64,000 bases of DNA from Gigantopelta aegis (Eukaryota; Mollusca; Gastropoda; Neomphalida; Peltospiridae), in contig NC_054702.1 in assembly GCF_016097555.1 (NCBI RefSeq), positions 66,332,978 through 66,396,977 on the forward strand, read 5' to 3'. Positions 1-11,689 of this stretch are shown piece after piece (positions within the stretch are counted from its first letter, which is position 1; each line of letters opens with the position of its first letter). The notes below the pieces were generated by a model that did not search any database, was not told the origin of the DNA, and saw nothing but the letters and a program-made list of their open reading frames with translations. The translations under genes and the position numbers were made by a program.

Positions 1-591
1 TTCATGTATTTGTTCTGTTGACCCATGCCGCCGCAACTTTTATGAAAGATCGATGCGGGGATGTTTGCAAAGAAATCAGAAATACATCGGTCGTGATATT
101 TCTTCGCTTGTACGCCGACTGCACATGTGGGAATTTGAGAGAGAAATTTACTAAGAAAATACATCGTTCCACAATTTGGCATGGTTCGTTGGCGTAATTG
201 CCCCGAAATCAAAGCTTCGGTTTAGGAAGAAATTAATTAAATGTTAATTGGCTGCAATGTTTGAGGAGAAATCATTATCGCTAAAAATGAGGATCCGAAA
301 GTGAAATGTTAAACTAGACATACGGGAATAAACGCGAATGAGGCCAATATCAAAATACAGTAAACAGTCGATATGGGCTATTTTAGAATTGATGACATGA
401 CGTGGGGGGGGGGGGGGGGGGGGGGGGGGGCTTAATTAGTAATTTAAGACTAATAGGTCTGATGCATATTTATTCTTATTGTTTAAAACAAATTTTAAAC
501 ATATAATTAGTGGATGGTGAGTATATTAAAATTAATTTCCCATCTCATTGAACAATTTTGGAACGGCCTTAAAGCCCTTATGAAAATTAAT

Positions 592-592
<1 letters not shown>
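1..592. other. Unassigned sequence
   Basis: I see no coding signal or recognisable repeat here apart from the long G run at 404-430. Frames are short and broken. Confidence 0.6.
404..430 (+). repeat. Poly-G tract, 27 bases
   Basis: An uninterrupted run of 27 G. It could fold as a G-quadruplex, and its exact length is uncertain in any assembly. Confidence 0.9.

Positions 593-659
<67 letters not shown>
593..659. repeat. (CT)n microsatellite
   Basis: About 33 uninterrupted CT dinucleotides. The Arg-Glu frame on the minus strand is an artefact. A second homopolymer, C14, follows at 720-733. Confidence 0.95.
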
Positions 660-663
<4 letters not shown>

Positions 664-842
664 TTAAGGTATATATAACTAAAACCCCCACAAAACAAAC
701 CGCAAAAAACAACACACAACCCCCCCCCCCCCCTCCATAATTTAAATAACTGATGGTGGTAAATGATACTGCAGAGACTTGTTAAGTCAGCTTTTTCTGT
801 TAGATGTCAACACATTTATGTTAACTGTGGAACTTGATTTAG

Positions 843-1229
843 AGTGTTAAAGAGGAAAAACCTTTTGCCAAATTTACACTTTCCCCATATACAGAATACC
901 ATGTACACACCAGTCTTTATAATGGGACGAAACTAATTCCAATGATTCGAGAAAAAGCTGGTAGGTACAAAAATATCGAGAGAACACAAAGAGTATGTAC
1001 ATTATGTAATATTAATGAGATTGAGGATGAGTTTCATTTTATTCTTCAGTGTTCACGATACGAAACTTTAAGAAATAGATTTATTAAGAAATACTACTCC
1101 AAGAACCCCAGTGCTTTTAAACTAATACAGCTATTGTCAACTACAAACAATAAGGAGATAAATAACCTTGGCAAATACTTACTACAGGCGAACAAAATGA
1201 GGGATATGCTATTACTACAAACAACTTAA
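843..1229 (+). pseudogene. LINE ORF2 C-terminal remnant (zinc-knuckle region)
   Basis: The frame is open from a stop at 840-842 to the stop at 1227-1229, about 128 codons. The first ATG is at 942. From that Met, residues 19-37 form a C-x2-C-x9-H-x4-C cluster (CTLCNINEIEDEFHFILQC), followed by an aromatic, basic and amphipathic stretch. This arrangement is typical of the extreme C terminus of non-LTR retrotransposon ORF2 proteins, downstream of the reverse transcriptase domain. The endonuclease and reverse transcriptase domains are absent, so this is a 5'-truncated dead copy with no independent gene function. The ATG is internal to the original protein and is not a real start. Family assignment below non-LTR LINE is not possible from this piece. 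The identification is by motif pattern and my knowledge of such tails, not by a search. Confidence 0.75.
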
Positions 1230-1420
1230 TATATCTATATTTGTGTAACCCATATTGCCGATTGTTTATATATAGATATAGATGGATTGTTTTATCGGTA
1301 TATGTGTATGTATTCATGTAAGTCATTCTCCACCATTGTTCCGCAGTATTGTACATAATATTGTATTTCATTATTATAATGCTGATAAGTTGAAAACTTA
1401 ACGCAATAAAGAACTTGAAT
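843..1420 (+). mobile_element. 5'-truncated non-LTR LINE, 3' end
   Basis: The ORF2 tail is followed by an AT-rich 3' UTR (1230-1400) and ends near CAATAAAGAACTTGAAT at 1402-1420, which looks like a poly(A) signal and terminus. The 5' truncation is the usual outcome of target-primed reverse transcription. I found no clear target site duplication. Confidence 0.65.
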
Positions 1421-1477
1421 TTGGATCCATCGACCCATCGATTCAGACGCGAGTGCTTTGCCACTGAGCTACATCGG
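1421..1477 (-). mobile_element. tRNA-like SINE head fragment
   Basis: Read on the minus strand this begins GATGTAGCTCAGTGGCAAAG, a good A-box match (TAGCTCAGTGG). A degenerate B-box (GGGTCGATGGATCC) follows at a tRNA-like distance. There is no acceptor-stem pairing, so it is not a tRNA gene. It abuts the LINE 3' end directly. The same head type is at 36409. Confidence 0.5.
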
Positions 1478-3189
1478 AAACATCACTCGAAGTTTACACA
1501 CTTATTAAAACCAAGTTTCGAGCCTCTTTAAATAAGTACATTAGACACAGGTATGTGTTTCACTTTAAAGAAATGGAGAGTTTTAGTATACCTCTCGTGG
1601 TTGGAACGCCAAAACCTCGGGGTCGGGATGAGCATAAATCAAAGTGCTTATGTCTATCCGTTAAGCCGCTGGGGCCCAAGGGATTAACTACACGTGACCA
1701 TACAGCATTTCTCCTCATTCGACGTTTGGTCTTCTTTTGTCAGATCCGAAATTTAACACCGAAAAATACGCCTTGAGTGTGTGTCTTTATTTGTAGACGC
1801 TAAACGCGACAAGTAAAAACACGAACTCTCTACTGAAAAGGTGCCTCATTTGCTGTTCAAACGCTGCACTACATCTCCATGTATAATGTACAATTATGAA
1901 ACGGCGACCTTTGACCGCAAAAGTGCTTGCCAAAAGGGAAGCGCCCGAAGATTTTTTCGCACTTATTACGTCCATTAGCTATAAGCTGAAATGGAAGCGA
2001 AACGGAAAACAAGAATGGGTTGAGTATGGCGGTTGGAACAGACGGCATTAAATTGACGTGCTGGTTAGGCACAAGTAGACAGATTTTGGCGTTCCTAGAA
2101 AAAAAACCCCGTAATGACAGCGAATTATCCGTGGAAATGTATGGGTAAATATTTACCCCCCGAATTCCATCCCCTGCCGGTCCATCTGATGGGCACGGGA
2201 CACAATGACCAGTGTTTACCAACCCCGAAGACAAATCGCACCGCCGCTACTCCAAAGCACGACTATTTACACAAAACGGCTTTAGACTGTCCATTTTACG
2301 CAATTTCCAATTTTAAAAATTTACAACCATTCGCACGTTACGCAGTGTTATTAGATTACGATCACTTGGAAGTTCTTGTCTTGGAAATAAATGGTACATC
2401 TCGTCTGTAAAGGGTGTACTTCACGGTGACCTTTTCCTTCCAGTATTATTCCCAATTTTTGCAGGGTGATTAAGCGTTCATCACTGAGTAAATGTGATTT
2501 GGTAATGACTCTCTCGAGATAGCTGTCGGCAAATCCTTCTTTATACAATGCCCATCATTATCCAAATTCGCTGTCTCAAAAATAGTTTGTTTACAAAATA
2601 ATTACTTTAAAAACTTGATAATTTCTATGTATACGTTGTTACCAGCCACTTGTTTCTTATGAAAAAAAAAAGTTTTTAGTTTCGGATTGCTATTTTAGCA
2701 AAATGTTTAAACACTACGCTAACCTTTTTCTTAACCAATAAATTACCAAAAAAGCGTCCAATTTGTTGTCATAATTTGTACAAAATTGTACCCATACGAA
2801 ATGTCATGGTAGCAAGCAGAGGGGACATAGGCAGTTGCTCCGCTCCCCGAAAATACGAAAAGGTGACCTTTTTGTCAATTTGGAGAAGAACCCCTCCCTT
2901 CCCGAAAAGCCTAGTTATTTTAAGATAGGTATGGGTCTGCAATGTAATCTTCGTCGTTTTTATTTTTAAGTAAGTCTCACTCCCACGTACAGTGAAGTAA
3001 AATAATGATTCATGTAAAAGTTATTAATGACGAAAAAGTAGGAATGAAAGAAACAAGAAAAAAACCCTCTCAGCATTGAATTTACCACCCATAATTTTAA
3101 TAACATAATTTTTTTAACTGCGAATGTGTACGATTTTAATAAACAATACAAAGCTTAAAATAAAATCGAGTGTTTCCGCTAACACTACT
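1478..3189. other. Unassigned sequence
   Basis: About 1.7 kb with moderate GC patches (1570-1760 and 1880-2440). Frames of up to 121 codons overlap on both strands, without recognisable domains or consistent codon bias. I see no repeat match within the window. Confidence 0.5.
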
Positions 3190-3268
3190 CCCCCCCCCCC
3201 CCCCCCTCCTGCAAAAAAAAAAGAAAAAAAAAAAAAAAAAAAAAAGAAAAAAAAAAGAAAAGAAAAAA
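3190..3268. repeat. C17 run followed by A-rich low-complexity tract
   Basis: A run of 17 C (3190-3206) is followed by an A-rich tract with scattered G. A short (TA)n lies near 3325-3340. Confidence 0.9.
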
Positions 3269-5328
3269 GATAGCAGATCCGGTTAAAGAATCCGCAGGGC
3301 CTGTAGCGGGGCCTCCTTCCCAGGATATATATATATATATATTGCAACCCCTCGGATAGAGGGGGAAAATTACCGGGGGGAAATAAACGTACACATCACC
3401 CCGGGGCCTCCTGAAACATGAGTAAAGGTAGCAGGTGTTACATGTGCTACTAGGATAAACTGACTCTGGAAGGTAGGGTAGGTTGGCTTTTTAAAATTAT
3501 TAATCTTTTTTATAACTACGAGTCCAGATAAAATGGTATATATTTTCATCTACCCATTAATACAAAAATCGAAAAAGAAATACAAGGAAACAAATTAGGG
3601 ACGGGAACGCACATTTTTAGGCCTAACCAATAGATTTGTAACAGTTGTTTTTTTTCCCGCCCCTTCCCCCCTCCCCACGTCACTTATTTTATTGTTCTCA
3701 GATCAGAAGTTCATCCAAATTTCTTTGGTTAGGTTGGAGGAACGACTTGTTATGACGATTCCTTGACTTCTTTAGACGTGAAATCAAATAAGTCTTCCGA
3801 TTGTGACTAGATCCCAGCCTTGTCAGATCTTAACAAATCTTAAGTTAAGACTTTCAAGAAACTCGACAGAAAATAGAAAATTAGTCGCCAGTATCTGCCT
3901 AGCATAACTTAAGAATACAAATTCCTAAAAAAAAAAAACCGACAGTAAAATGTTATAAGTCATAAAAAGAACAAAAGGAAAAACAATGCAAATAAAATAT
4001 ACTATTCAGTATCTTTTTCTAAAATATATTGATTTGCTACAAAACATTGTAAAAGTAATAAACGTGTTTAAATATAAAATGTTGGTATAATAATGAATAT
4101 TTTCTTTTAAATACATTAATTATTTTACAGATATTTTTTATAAGCTACTACAGTGCTTAAGTAATTTATAAATCTGTACACGTACCTACATTTATTGCGG
4201 TTTTTAGAAAACGAACACTGAACTCTTTAGTGACAATATATACAACTCTCTTTGTGTTATATTTTCTGTACAACAAGCAAAATCATACTCCAGACTCCCT
4301 TTTTTGTATCTATTAAGAATGGGGGTATTTAAAGATGAACCTGTTTTAATAAATCCCGTTATGAACACGTTATTGGGTGTAACCGGCTCCGCAATTCACT
4401 TGAAAAATCACAAAGTGGGTATAGACTGCGGTTAGGGGTGACTGAGTTGTGATTCAAATGCGAGTGGGAAGATATGGGAAAATAAACAGATATAAGAATT
4501 AGAGAGTCGCCCATTGGCATATGTGCTGTTTGCTTTTTATTACCCTCACAATTAATAGACAAGTAAAGAAAAACGCCCATAATTTTGCTTTCTGAAACAT
4601 AAAACATTTCCGTAGGACTTGAATAAAACTTTGAAATAATTAGTTTTTAAAGTAACGGGAATTCTCTTCTTATATTTTTTTCATATATGAATAGAGATGT
4701 TACTTCAATTCATCGTTATAATTAAATAGGAAAAGAGTAAATACAGTTTTCTTCTATACTCAATAATTGATGTACGGATTTCATATGCATGTATTATATA
4801 ATTTATATAAATGTATTAAAACAAATTTGTTTGAATTCTACGAACATGCTTTTTAATGACAGTAATTGTAGTAAAAAAAAATGTATAGACATAAAACGTC
4901 AGTGGCCCACCCATGCCATTTGACAATTTTTTGAATGAATGAAAAAATTAAAAAGGCCGTAAACATCAAATATGTTATTGATAAAAAAAAACCCATATTA
5001 AACACTAATTTACTAGAATTTAAATATTTGTTGATGTAATATAACAGCTAGCTAGAAGCTAATATGGTTTATTTTTTATAAAATTATTTTTGGATTTTTT
5101 TTTTTTTTTTTATGAGGATAATCAGGGCGTTAATTTGTTTTACCAAATGGATAAGGAATCGATGAATGAACAATACCTATTCAGGTAAAGAACAAAGACG
5201 ATAATAAATTTACATAAAGCAGAAACATGCCGCGGAACTAAACATCTCGTGTTCCATAAAACTGATTCGGTGTCTCTCAAAGGTTCATACATAGCTGTTC
5301 ATCTCAAGTTTGTAAGAAATGTGAAAAC
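3269..5328. other. AT-rich unassigned sequence
   Basis: About 2 kb of strongly AT-rich sequence with short frames only. A poly-T run lies near 5095-5112. No recognised element. Confidence 0.6.
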
Positions 5329-5719
5329 TTAAAGGGACATTCCTGAGTTTGCTGCACTTTTAAAGATTCTACCGACTAACAGATACCTTTTAACGATTGT
5401 AATTACACATCAAATATATTTTTTTCTGCTTAAAATATTAGTGGCTGTATAATAAACGTATTTCTGATCGTTCTAATATTTGTACTAGGTTAAATTTCAT
5501 TTTATTTCCTAAAATATTTTTTTTTCGTACGTACGAAATTATTTGAAGACAAAATCCATTTTGGGATTCTTACAAATATTAAAACAACCAGAAACACATT
5601 GCATATACAGACACTGGTATTTTAAACAAGAAAATATATTTAATATGTAAGTTTAATCGTAGAAATATTTTATTAGTCGGAAACATCTTACAATGCAGCA
5701 AACTCAGAAATATCTCTAA
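5329..5719. mobile_element. MITE-1 copy 1 (palindromic, TTAA site)
   Basis: Begins TTAAAGGGACATTCCTGAGT and ends with the near-inverse (GCAGCAAACTCAGAAATATC). It aligns along most of its length with the copy at 23730-24119. The terminal inverted repeats are about 25 bp and the interior is AT-rich with no coding capacity. The TTAA at the start and the CTAA at the end suggest TTAA target choice, as in piggyBac-type elements. That class is inference. Confidence 0.8.
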
Positions 5720-5739
5720 CATTGTGCTGAACGCCATAA

Positions 5740-6112
5740 ACGCATGGGCTCCCATTTTTGTAGGGGGGGGTGGGGGGGTGGGTGGGGTGGTGGTGGTGGT
5801 GTGTGTGTGTGTGTGTAGACTGTTTTTCCCCGAATAAAACGAAAATACCCGGATCTGAATAAGATTTATTTTCATATTAGGATTACTACCAAACAGCTAT
5901 ATAGGGTTGCAAACTAATCACTACGCATTTTTACATGAATTACAACGAATTTTGCTGGTAGAATAATAAAAAATACATCGTATAAAGGTCTCAGGTTAGC
6001 ACATTCTTCCTGAATATTTCTATAATTTTTGCCCGAATTTGAAGTTTTCTCCAGCACTGTGTGGGATGCTGCCCATCTGCCCCACCCCCCCGTCTCGTAC
6101 GTTTATGCTGAA
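5740..6112 (+). repeat. Interspersed repeat R1, copy 1
   Basis: Shares several blocks with 10105-10250 and 11690-11915: GGGCTCCCAT, a G-rich stretch, GCAGACTG-like, CTGAATAAGA, AACAGCTATATAGGGTTG, and TTGCCCGAATTTGAAG to CTCCAGCACTG. It ends near GTCTCGTACG. No coding capacity. Class unknown. Confidence 0.6.
5762..5818 (+). repeat. G-run / (GGT)n / (GT)n tract inside R1
   Basis: G8, G7, G3 and G4 runs separated by single T, then GGT repeats and (GT)n. It satisfies a G-quadruplex pattern on the plus strand. Confidence 0.85.
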
Positions 6113-6293
6113 CGCTCGAGTATTTTAATTCAAAATTAAAATTTAAAACATTTAGCAGTTACAAACGAAGTTTCTTTTGTCTAGGACGTGATGTTTTTAC
6201 CAAATGGAGCTACACGCGAAAACGTAAAGTTTCAAGCTAAACGTGTAATATAACGATGATAATGTATAACTGTCTATCATACTATATAGGCAG

Positions 6294-6612
6294 GGGCGAG
6301 ACGTAGCCCAGTGGTACAGCGCTCGCTCGATGCGCTCGCTCGATCCCCGTCGGTGGGCCCATTGGGCCATTTCTCGTACCAGCCAGTGCACCACGACTGG
6401 TATATCAAAGGCCGTGGTATGTACTACCCTGTCTGTGGGATGATGCATATAAAAGATCTCTTGCTGCTAATCGAAAAGAGTAGCCCATGAAGTGGCGACA
6501 GCGGGTTTCCTCTCTCAATATTTGTGTGGTCCTTAACCATAAGTCTGACGCTATATAACCGTAAATACAATGTGTTGAGTACGTCGTTAAATAAAACATT
6601 TCTTTCTTTTTT
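6294..6612 (+). mobile_element. SINE-A, full length
   Basis: Starts at the GGGGCGAGACGTAGCCCAGTGG head (A-box TAGCCCAGTGG), continues through the body (CACGACTGGTATATCAAAGG, CATATAAAAGATC, CCCATGAAGTGGCGACAGCG) and ends GTCGTTAAATAAAACATTTC plus (TTTC)n. Target site duplications are ACTATATAGGCAG at 6281-6293 and ACTATATAGACAG at 6613-6625. The head is rearranged before the B-box: CGCTCGCTCGATGCG runs directly into CTCGCTCGATCCCC. Confidence 0.92.
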
Positions 6613-6844
6613 ACTATATAGACAGTACCTGTTGGCTATATATAACTACTATTCAACACATTAAACAAATGCAGCAATCTGATATTGATATTAAGATAAG
6701 AAGGCCAACGCCTAATCCTATTTCAGTCGGATTGTGATAATAATATATTAGCGATATTTCCAAGCCGTGCCATATTAATTGTCCAAATAATCGAAATTCT
6801 CATACGTTTGAATGTAAAATGACCCACACGGGGTCTGTCGGGAA

Positions 6845-6920
6845 GACGTTCCCCCGGGACGGGGATCTAACCCGTACACTTCAGGTCTGGTGACAGGGTG
6901 TCGGATTAACAAATATAGCA
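6845..6920 (-). mobile_element. Possible tRNA-like retroposon relic
   Basis: On the minus strand, CTGAAGTGTACGGGTTAGAT then CCCCGTCCC gives a plausible B-box and T-arm, with a weak upstream A-box near GGGTGATAAGCG. There is no second copy in the window, so confidence is low. Confidence 0.35.
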
Positions 6921-7190
6921 TATCGCTTATCACCCTCTTGAAGCCAAAAACTGCCCGTAACGATGATGTCAATGCACAAAGCAAAACGATGAATTTGAAA
7001 TTTAAGACTCCATTGTCTGTTTTGAATGGCAGAGTATTCGAGATATCTTATCAAATGAGATAACAAAACACTCAATACTAATTTTTATGAATAAAATATA
7101 TAACACCGCGTTGACGGGTGACATATGACCAGACCGCGTTGACACGGTATTGTAAGAGGTTCAAGAAATAATAATGATGTTAAAAAAAAG

Positions 7191-7191
<1 letters not shown>

Positions 7192-7241
<50 letters not shown>

Positions 7242-7590
7242 ACCAAAAAACCTCTAACAAAACCAAACCAAAAACCAACTCATAACCCCCCCCACAAAAA
7301 AAAAAATTCAACACAAAAACAAAAACAGACTGAAAAAAGAAACTTATAAAAAAAACAAGAATAAAAAAACACCAAGAACCACCAAAACAACAAGAATTCC
7401 AACAATAAAAACACCCCCCCCCCAAAAAAAACCCCAACCCCCCCAAAAAAGAGCAAAAAATCCCCCCAAATCATAACATAACAACACCCCCAAGAAACAA
7501 AAGCCACAACCCCCCCAAAAAAACAACAACAAACAAATACACAAACAAAACAAACAAAGCCCTCTTCCCCCATCCCACCAAAAAAAGGGG
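7192..7590. repeat. (AC)24 and A/C-only low-complexity tract
   Basis: A clean (AC)n at 7192-7238 passes into about 350 bp made almost wholly of A and C on the plus strand, with C8-C10 and A-runs. Frames rich in Phe, Gly, Val and Cys on the minus strand reflect composition only. Confidence 0.9.
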
Positions 7591-7779
7591 GTACAGGGGA
7601 GGACATGCGATACGCGATTTAATGAAATGTGTTTGTTTTAGGGGTTTTTAGTTTTGAAAAAAATGACAAAAGGCCATTTCGTATAAGGGTTTCCATCATC
7701 TGAGTAGTGCTACAGACAAAACGCTAATTATGTACAGCACTGGGCCAAGGAAATATTGTTTTAGTTTTATTTCGAATTT

Positions 7780-7962
7780 TCGTGGTATGTGCTTTCCTGT
7801 CTGTGGCAAAGTGCATATAAAAGATCCCTTTCTGCATTATGAAAAATGTAGCGGCTTTCCTCTGATGACTACATGTCAGAATTACCAAATGTTTGACATC
7901 CAACAGCCGATGATCAAGTAATCAATGTGCTCCAGTGGTGTTGTTAAACAAAACAAACTTTG
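7780..7962 (+). mobile_element. SINE-C, 5'-truncated
   Basis: Body from CGTGGTATGTGC through GCATATAAAAGATCCC to the SINE-C tail: AATTACCAAATGTTTGACAT, CCGATGAT, then TGTTGTTAAACAAAACAAAC. The head and B-box are missing. Confidence 0.88.
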
Positions 7963-8774
7963 AAACAAACATTTTGGACAAAAGGGAGACCATTACATTG
8001 TATATAAAATGGAGTCAAATGATTAAATGTGATTTAATGGGTGACTGGTATCGGATAAAACTACTCTCGTAATTAGGGTCATTTTCGAACAGGAACAGAC
8101 GGCATATGAGGAACATGATATATAAACTATAGTGACAAGATAGAGTTTACAGGAGAGAATAGTACAACAGTATTAATACAAATGCAATAACGTAATAGAG
8201 ACAATAGTATAATACAAATACAATAAAATAATGAAGTCCATAATATAATACGAATGGAATAAAGTAATGTAATGTCACATTATTGTAATTACTACCAAAT
8301 GTGCTAATCAGACGCGCGCACGCGCGCACAGGTCTTACATGGAATAGGCATCGATATGTCTCACATAAAGGGAACTAATAGGCATCGAAATATTTTGTTA
8401 CAATTTGTTTTTATAAATTAAATTAAAATTAATAAAACAAGTTATCTGCAAAATATAGATCAACCTCTACATCAAATGTTAAAAAACATGTTTACATGAC
8501 ACATATGGTTTTACAATACGTAGTGGAGTGGTTGGATAATGGAAACAAAAACGTGTGAATGATCGATCACAACGTTCCACTAACACCAAATGCACATGTA
8601 CGTATAACTAATGTATTTGTAGAAAACAAGACAACTGTGAATCACATTGTTAAGTGTCGTTACATATATATTAAGACAAAAAAGTTCAGCAATTTTGTAA
8701 AGGTTCTTAATAATAATAATAATACTAATAATAATACTAATAATACTACTACTAATAATAATAAAATAAAAACT
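7963..8774. other. Unassigned AT-rich sequence with (TAA)n
   Basis: No recognised element apart from an AAT-type microsatellite at 8709-8763. A short alternating CG/CA tract lies at 8312-8330. Confidence 0.6.
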
Positions 8775-8785
8775 CGTGAATTTCA

Positions 8786-9041
8786 TTTCATTTCAACTTA
8801 TTTTCATGTTTATTTTCAATTAAGGTTCAAGCACGCTGGCACACACCTCAGCTATCTGGTATGTTTGTCCAGGACAGTGGGTTAGTTGTTAGTTGGTTGG
8901 TGGTTAGTGAGAGAGAAGAGGGTGTAGTGGACTTTCACCTACCCACGAAGTTGTTAAAACTCGCTCTGGGTGGGAGCCGGTACCGGGTTGCGCACCCTGT
9001 ACCTAGCAGCCTTTAGTCCGATGGCTTAACCACTGCGCCAC
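8786..9041 (-). mobile_element. SINE-B, near full length
   Basis: Minus-strand order is head (TGGTTAAGCCATCGGACTAA), GGTACCGGCTCCCACCCAGA, AACCACCAACCAACTAAC, a CAGCGTGCTTGAACC-like segment and the AAGTTGAAATGAAATG tail. Flanks CGTGAATTTCA (8775-8785) and CGTGACTTTCA (9042-9052) look like an 11-bp target site duplication with one mismatch. Confidence 0.88.
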
Positions 9042-9052
9042 CGTGACTTTCA

Positions 9053-10104
9053 AAGTGAAATCAGACCCAGTTACGCATCATAGGTTTTCAATACAAAATG
9101 AAATGCACATCTGTCATGTCACTGAATGTAGTTTGTATTTTAAAGTACAATACAGTAATACCAAATTGCTAAACTTTTTTGTTTTAGTATATATTGGTAT
9201 ACACGATTCCCACGTTCGTATAGCAATGATCTATATAACGCGGAAGATATACTGAAACGCTATATTCATTGCTCAAAGAGATCTAGAACCTTTGGTGAAG
9301 GACAACAAAACAAACATAAATCTTTGTCAGAGCATGCGTGCCGCTAAGTGGTTGCGTACAGTGTACGCCTTGCTTTTAAGACCCGATTTCACCAACTTCG
9401 GTCAGTTTTGTCGACAGTCCTAAGCGTTGTTCTGTTTCGACACTTCCGGCCACGGTAGCCTTGAACACGCCAACGTCCGGTGTAAGCCGCGTGTTTGTGC
9501 AGGATTACAAGATGGCTACGTGGTCCAAGTTTAACTTCGTTTTTATGCCAGGGCCCTGCTTAATGGGATATAAATCGAACCCGGTATAGCGCACTGGATT
9601 TGAAAAAGTCGTCAGCGGGATTTAAAACAACCTGTTCTTGAACTGCAGATAACATGCACCTGTGAAAACATAAAAGAATGCACTGTAATAGCAAACATGA
9701 AAGTCTTTTTTCGAATTCTGATGGCTTCTCTTCGGTAAATATTAAATGGGTTCAAGTTAGGACTACTCCACTGACAATTTGGTTAAGTGAACGTTTTATA
9801 ATAAATAGAAACAAAAATTAAATCCCTAAAACATTTTATTACTTTAGCTTCTCTACTGTTTATGGTCTTTTTATAATTGATTAATTATAAATAAACTATT
9901 TCTTTCTAATATGAAAAAAAAAAAAAAAAGGCTTTTTATATTAAAATATTTGAGCAAAAACAGCAAAACCCAATAAAACTTAATAAAAATCCCAACCCCA
10001 CCTTGAATCCATATTTTAAACAACAAGCCGAGAAGTTTAAATATAGATATATACACGTGTGTGTGCGTACGTGCGTATAGGTCTTATATGTGTATGTACA
10101 TGTG
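9053..10104. other. Unassigned sequence with a CpG-richer island
   Basis: 9330-9600 is GC- and CpG-richer than its surroundings (GCGTGCCGCTAAGTGG; ACACTTCCGGCCACGG; AAGATGGCTACG) and matches no repeat in the window. The rest is AT-rich. It could be regulatory or an untranslated exon, but nothing fixes this. Confidence 0.4.
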
Positions 10105-10250
10105 AATAGGCATACGGGCTCCCATATTAGTGTGTGTATGGGGTGGGGGTGGTGGGGGGGGGGCAGACTGCTTTTTGCACGAATTAAACAAAAATGCCTG
10201 AATCTGAATAAGAAAATTTAAAGTTACAGTGTCTGGTTACTATATAATAA
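10105..10250 (+). repeat. Interspersed repeat R1, partial copy 2
   Basis: Contains GGGCTCCCATATTAGTGTG, a G-rich run at about 10140-10163, GCAGACTGCTTTTTGCACGA and CCTGAATCTGAATAAGA, in the same order as 5750-5870. Confidence 0.6.
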
Positions 10251-10718
10251 TATCATGCACAAATATGAAATACAAGTCCAACTGCAGTTTTAAAAAATTC
10301 GTGTGTGTTCACTATGAACGGAGAACGTCAAAAGTATACGCTCGATTCGTCGCCTGTGCGGCCATTGCTTGGCAAACCACAAACGACAGCCTGTTGTCAA
10401 TTTCAGTTAACAGGTGAGTCTGCGGATGAGAATTCTTGCGCTGTACAAAGAACGTTCGGTTGAGGATACGTACTATTCTTTCGTTAAAACCGGTTTTGAT
10501 CTTGACAACGTACTATCGACAATCGTACCTTCCTATTTAAGAATTAATCTTTTATAAAGTGTTAGTAGAACTTTCAAAGTTTAGTTTGTATAACACATTG
10601 ATCATGTAAATATTTTTAATAAAATATACTAAAGTAGAAAATGACCATTTTCACTTTTTTATTTTACGTATGGTAAAATCGACAAATTCAAATAAAGATT
10701 ATTTCGTTTGGAAAGGGT

Positions 10719-11170
10719 AAAGTTAGTTTGTTTTGTTTAACGACATCAGTGTTAGAGCATATTGATTTAATAATCATCTGCTTTTGGATGTCAAACGTTT
10801 GGTAATTTTATCATATAATCTAAGAGAGGAAACGGGCGCATGTGCAGGGAAGAGGGCACTGGGGTCGAAACACATCGCTGACCAAAATAAAAAAAATAGA
10901 AATATATTTTCTGAGGGAACATGGCCCCATATAAACTTCGCTCAACGCAGTCTATAACCCCCAACCCCGCTGAAATCCCTGCACACGCGCCTTGGAAACC
11001 CGCTACATTTAAACAATTTTTTTATATTATTATTATTTTTTAACAGGGATCTTTTATATGTACCATCCCACAGACAGGATATCACATACCATGGCCTTTT
11101 ATATACCAGTCATGGCGCACTGGCTGGAACAATCCCGCCGATGGGGATCGATCCTAGACCGACCGCGCAT
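10719..11170 (-). mobile_element. SINE-C, split by a nested insertion
   Basis: The tail half is at 10719-10833 (TTTGTTTTGTTTAACGACAT to AGAGAGGAAAC). The body continues at 10996-11170 (AACCCGCTACATTT, then GGGATCTTTTATATG, ACCATCCCACAGACAGGATA, GGGGATCGATCCTAGACC). The two halves join exactly once the 10834-10993 insert is removed. The head start is missing. Confidence 0.85.
10834..10993. mobile_element. MITE-2, nested in SINE-C
   Basis: A 160-bp insert with inverted ends GGCGCATGTGCAGGGA and TCCCTGCACACGCGCC. It is flanked by direct GGAAAC (10828-10833 and 10994-10999), a likely 6-bp duplication. Related copies are at 58425, 25506 and 32209. Confidence 0.75.
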
Positions 11171-11689
11171 TTAAAAAACCCACCAAATTTTTAGGTCTAA
11201 GTAATGAATAGAAATAACATATAGTCTTCATAAATGTTACGTATATCGAACATACCGCCCTCTTCCTCTACCCCTAGAGCGTTACGTAATTATTAACACC
11301 CCCTTACATGTAACGCGTATGCCAACCGCTGGTCACTGTCAAAATTTCAAGGCAAATCCCCCACCGACCCCTGGAAAAGTATTGTACCATACATCTATGA
11401 ATATAAATATATTTTGGAGGTATGAGACGACCCCTCAGTCAAGACAGTTAAATGTGTTCAAAATCACGTGAGAAGCTCAGCGCCTGCGCAAATCGGGTAA
11501 ATTCCCAGTTCTAATGGCGTCCCACTAATTGAAGAAAAACAAGCTGGCCATTGGGTTTGCAGTTGACCTAGGTAATGTAGATAAGCGAGCATTGCGAAAC
11601 TATAGCGATGTGGTGGGCCTTTTATGTACCAAACAGAACTGGATCATCTATTCTAAATGCTTAAATAATAAAAAATATTCCAGACACCG

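Noticed and set aside
2114..2410. 98-codon plus-strand frame
   Set aside because: An overlapping minus frame of greater length and no recognisable domain. Neither strand is favoured.
3320..3345. TATA-box promoter
   Set aside because: The (TA)n is a simple repeat with no downstream gene.
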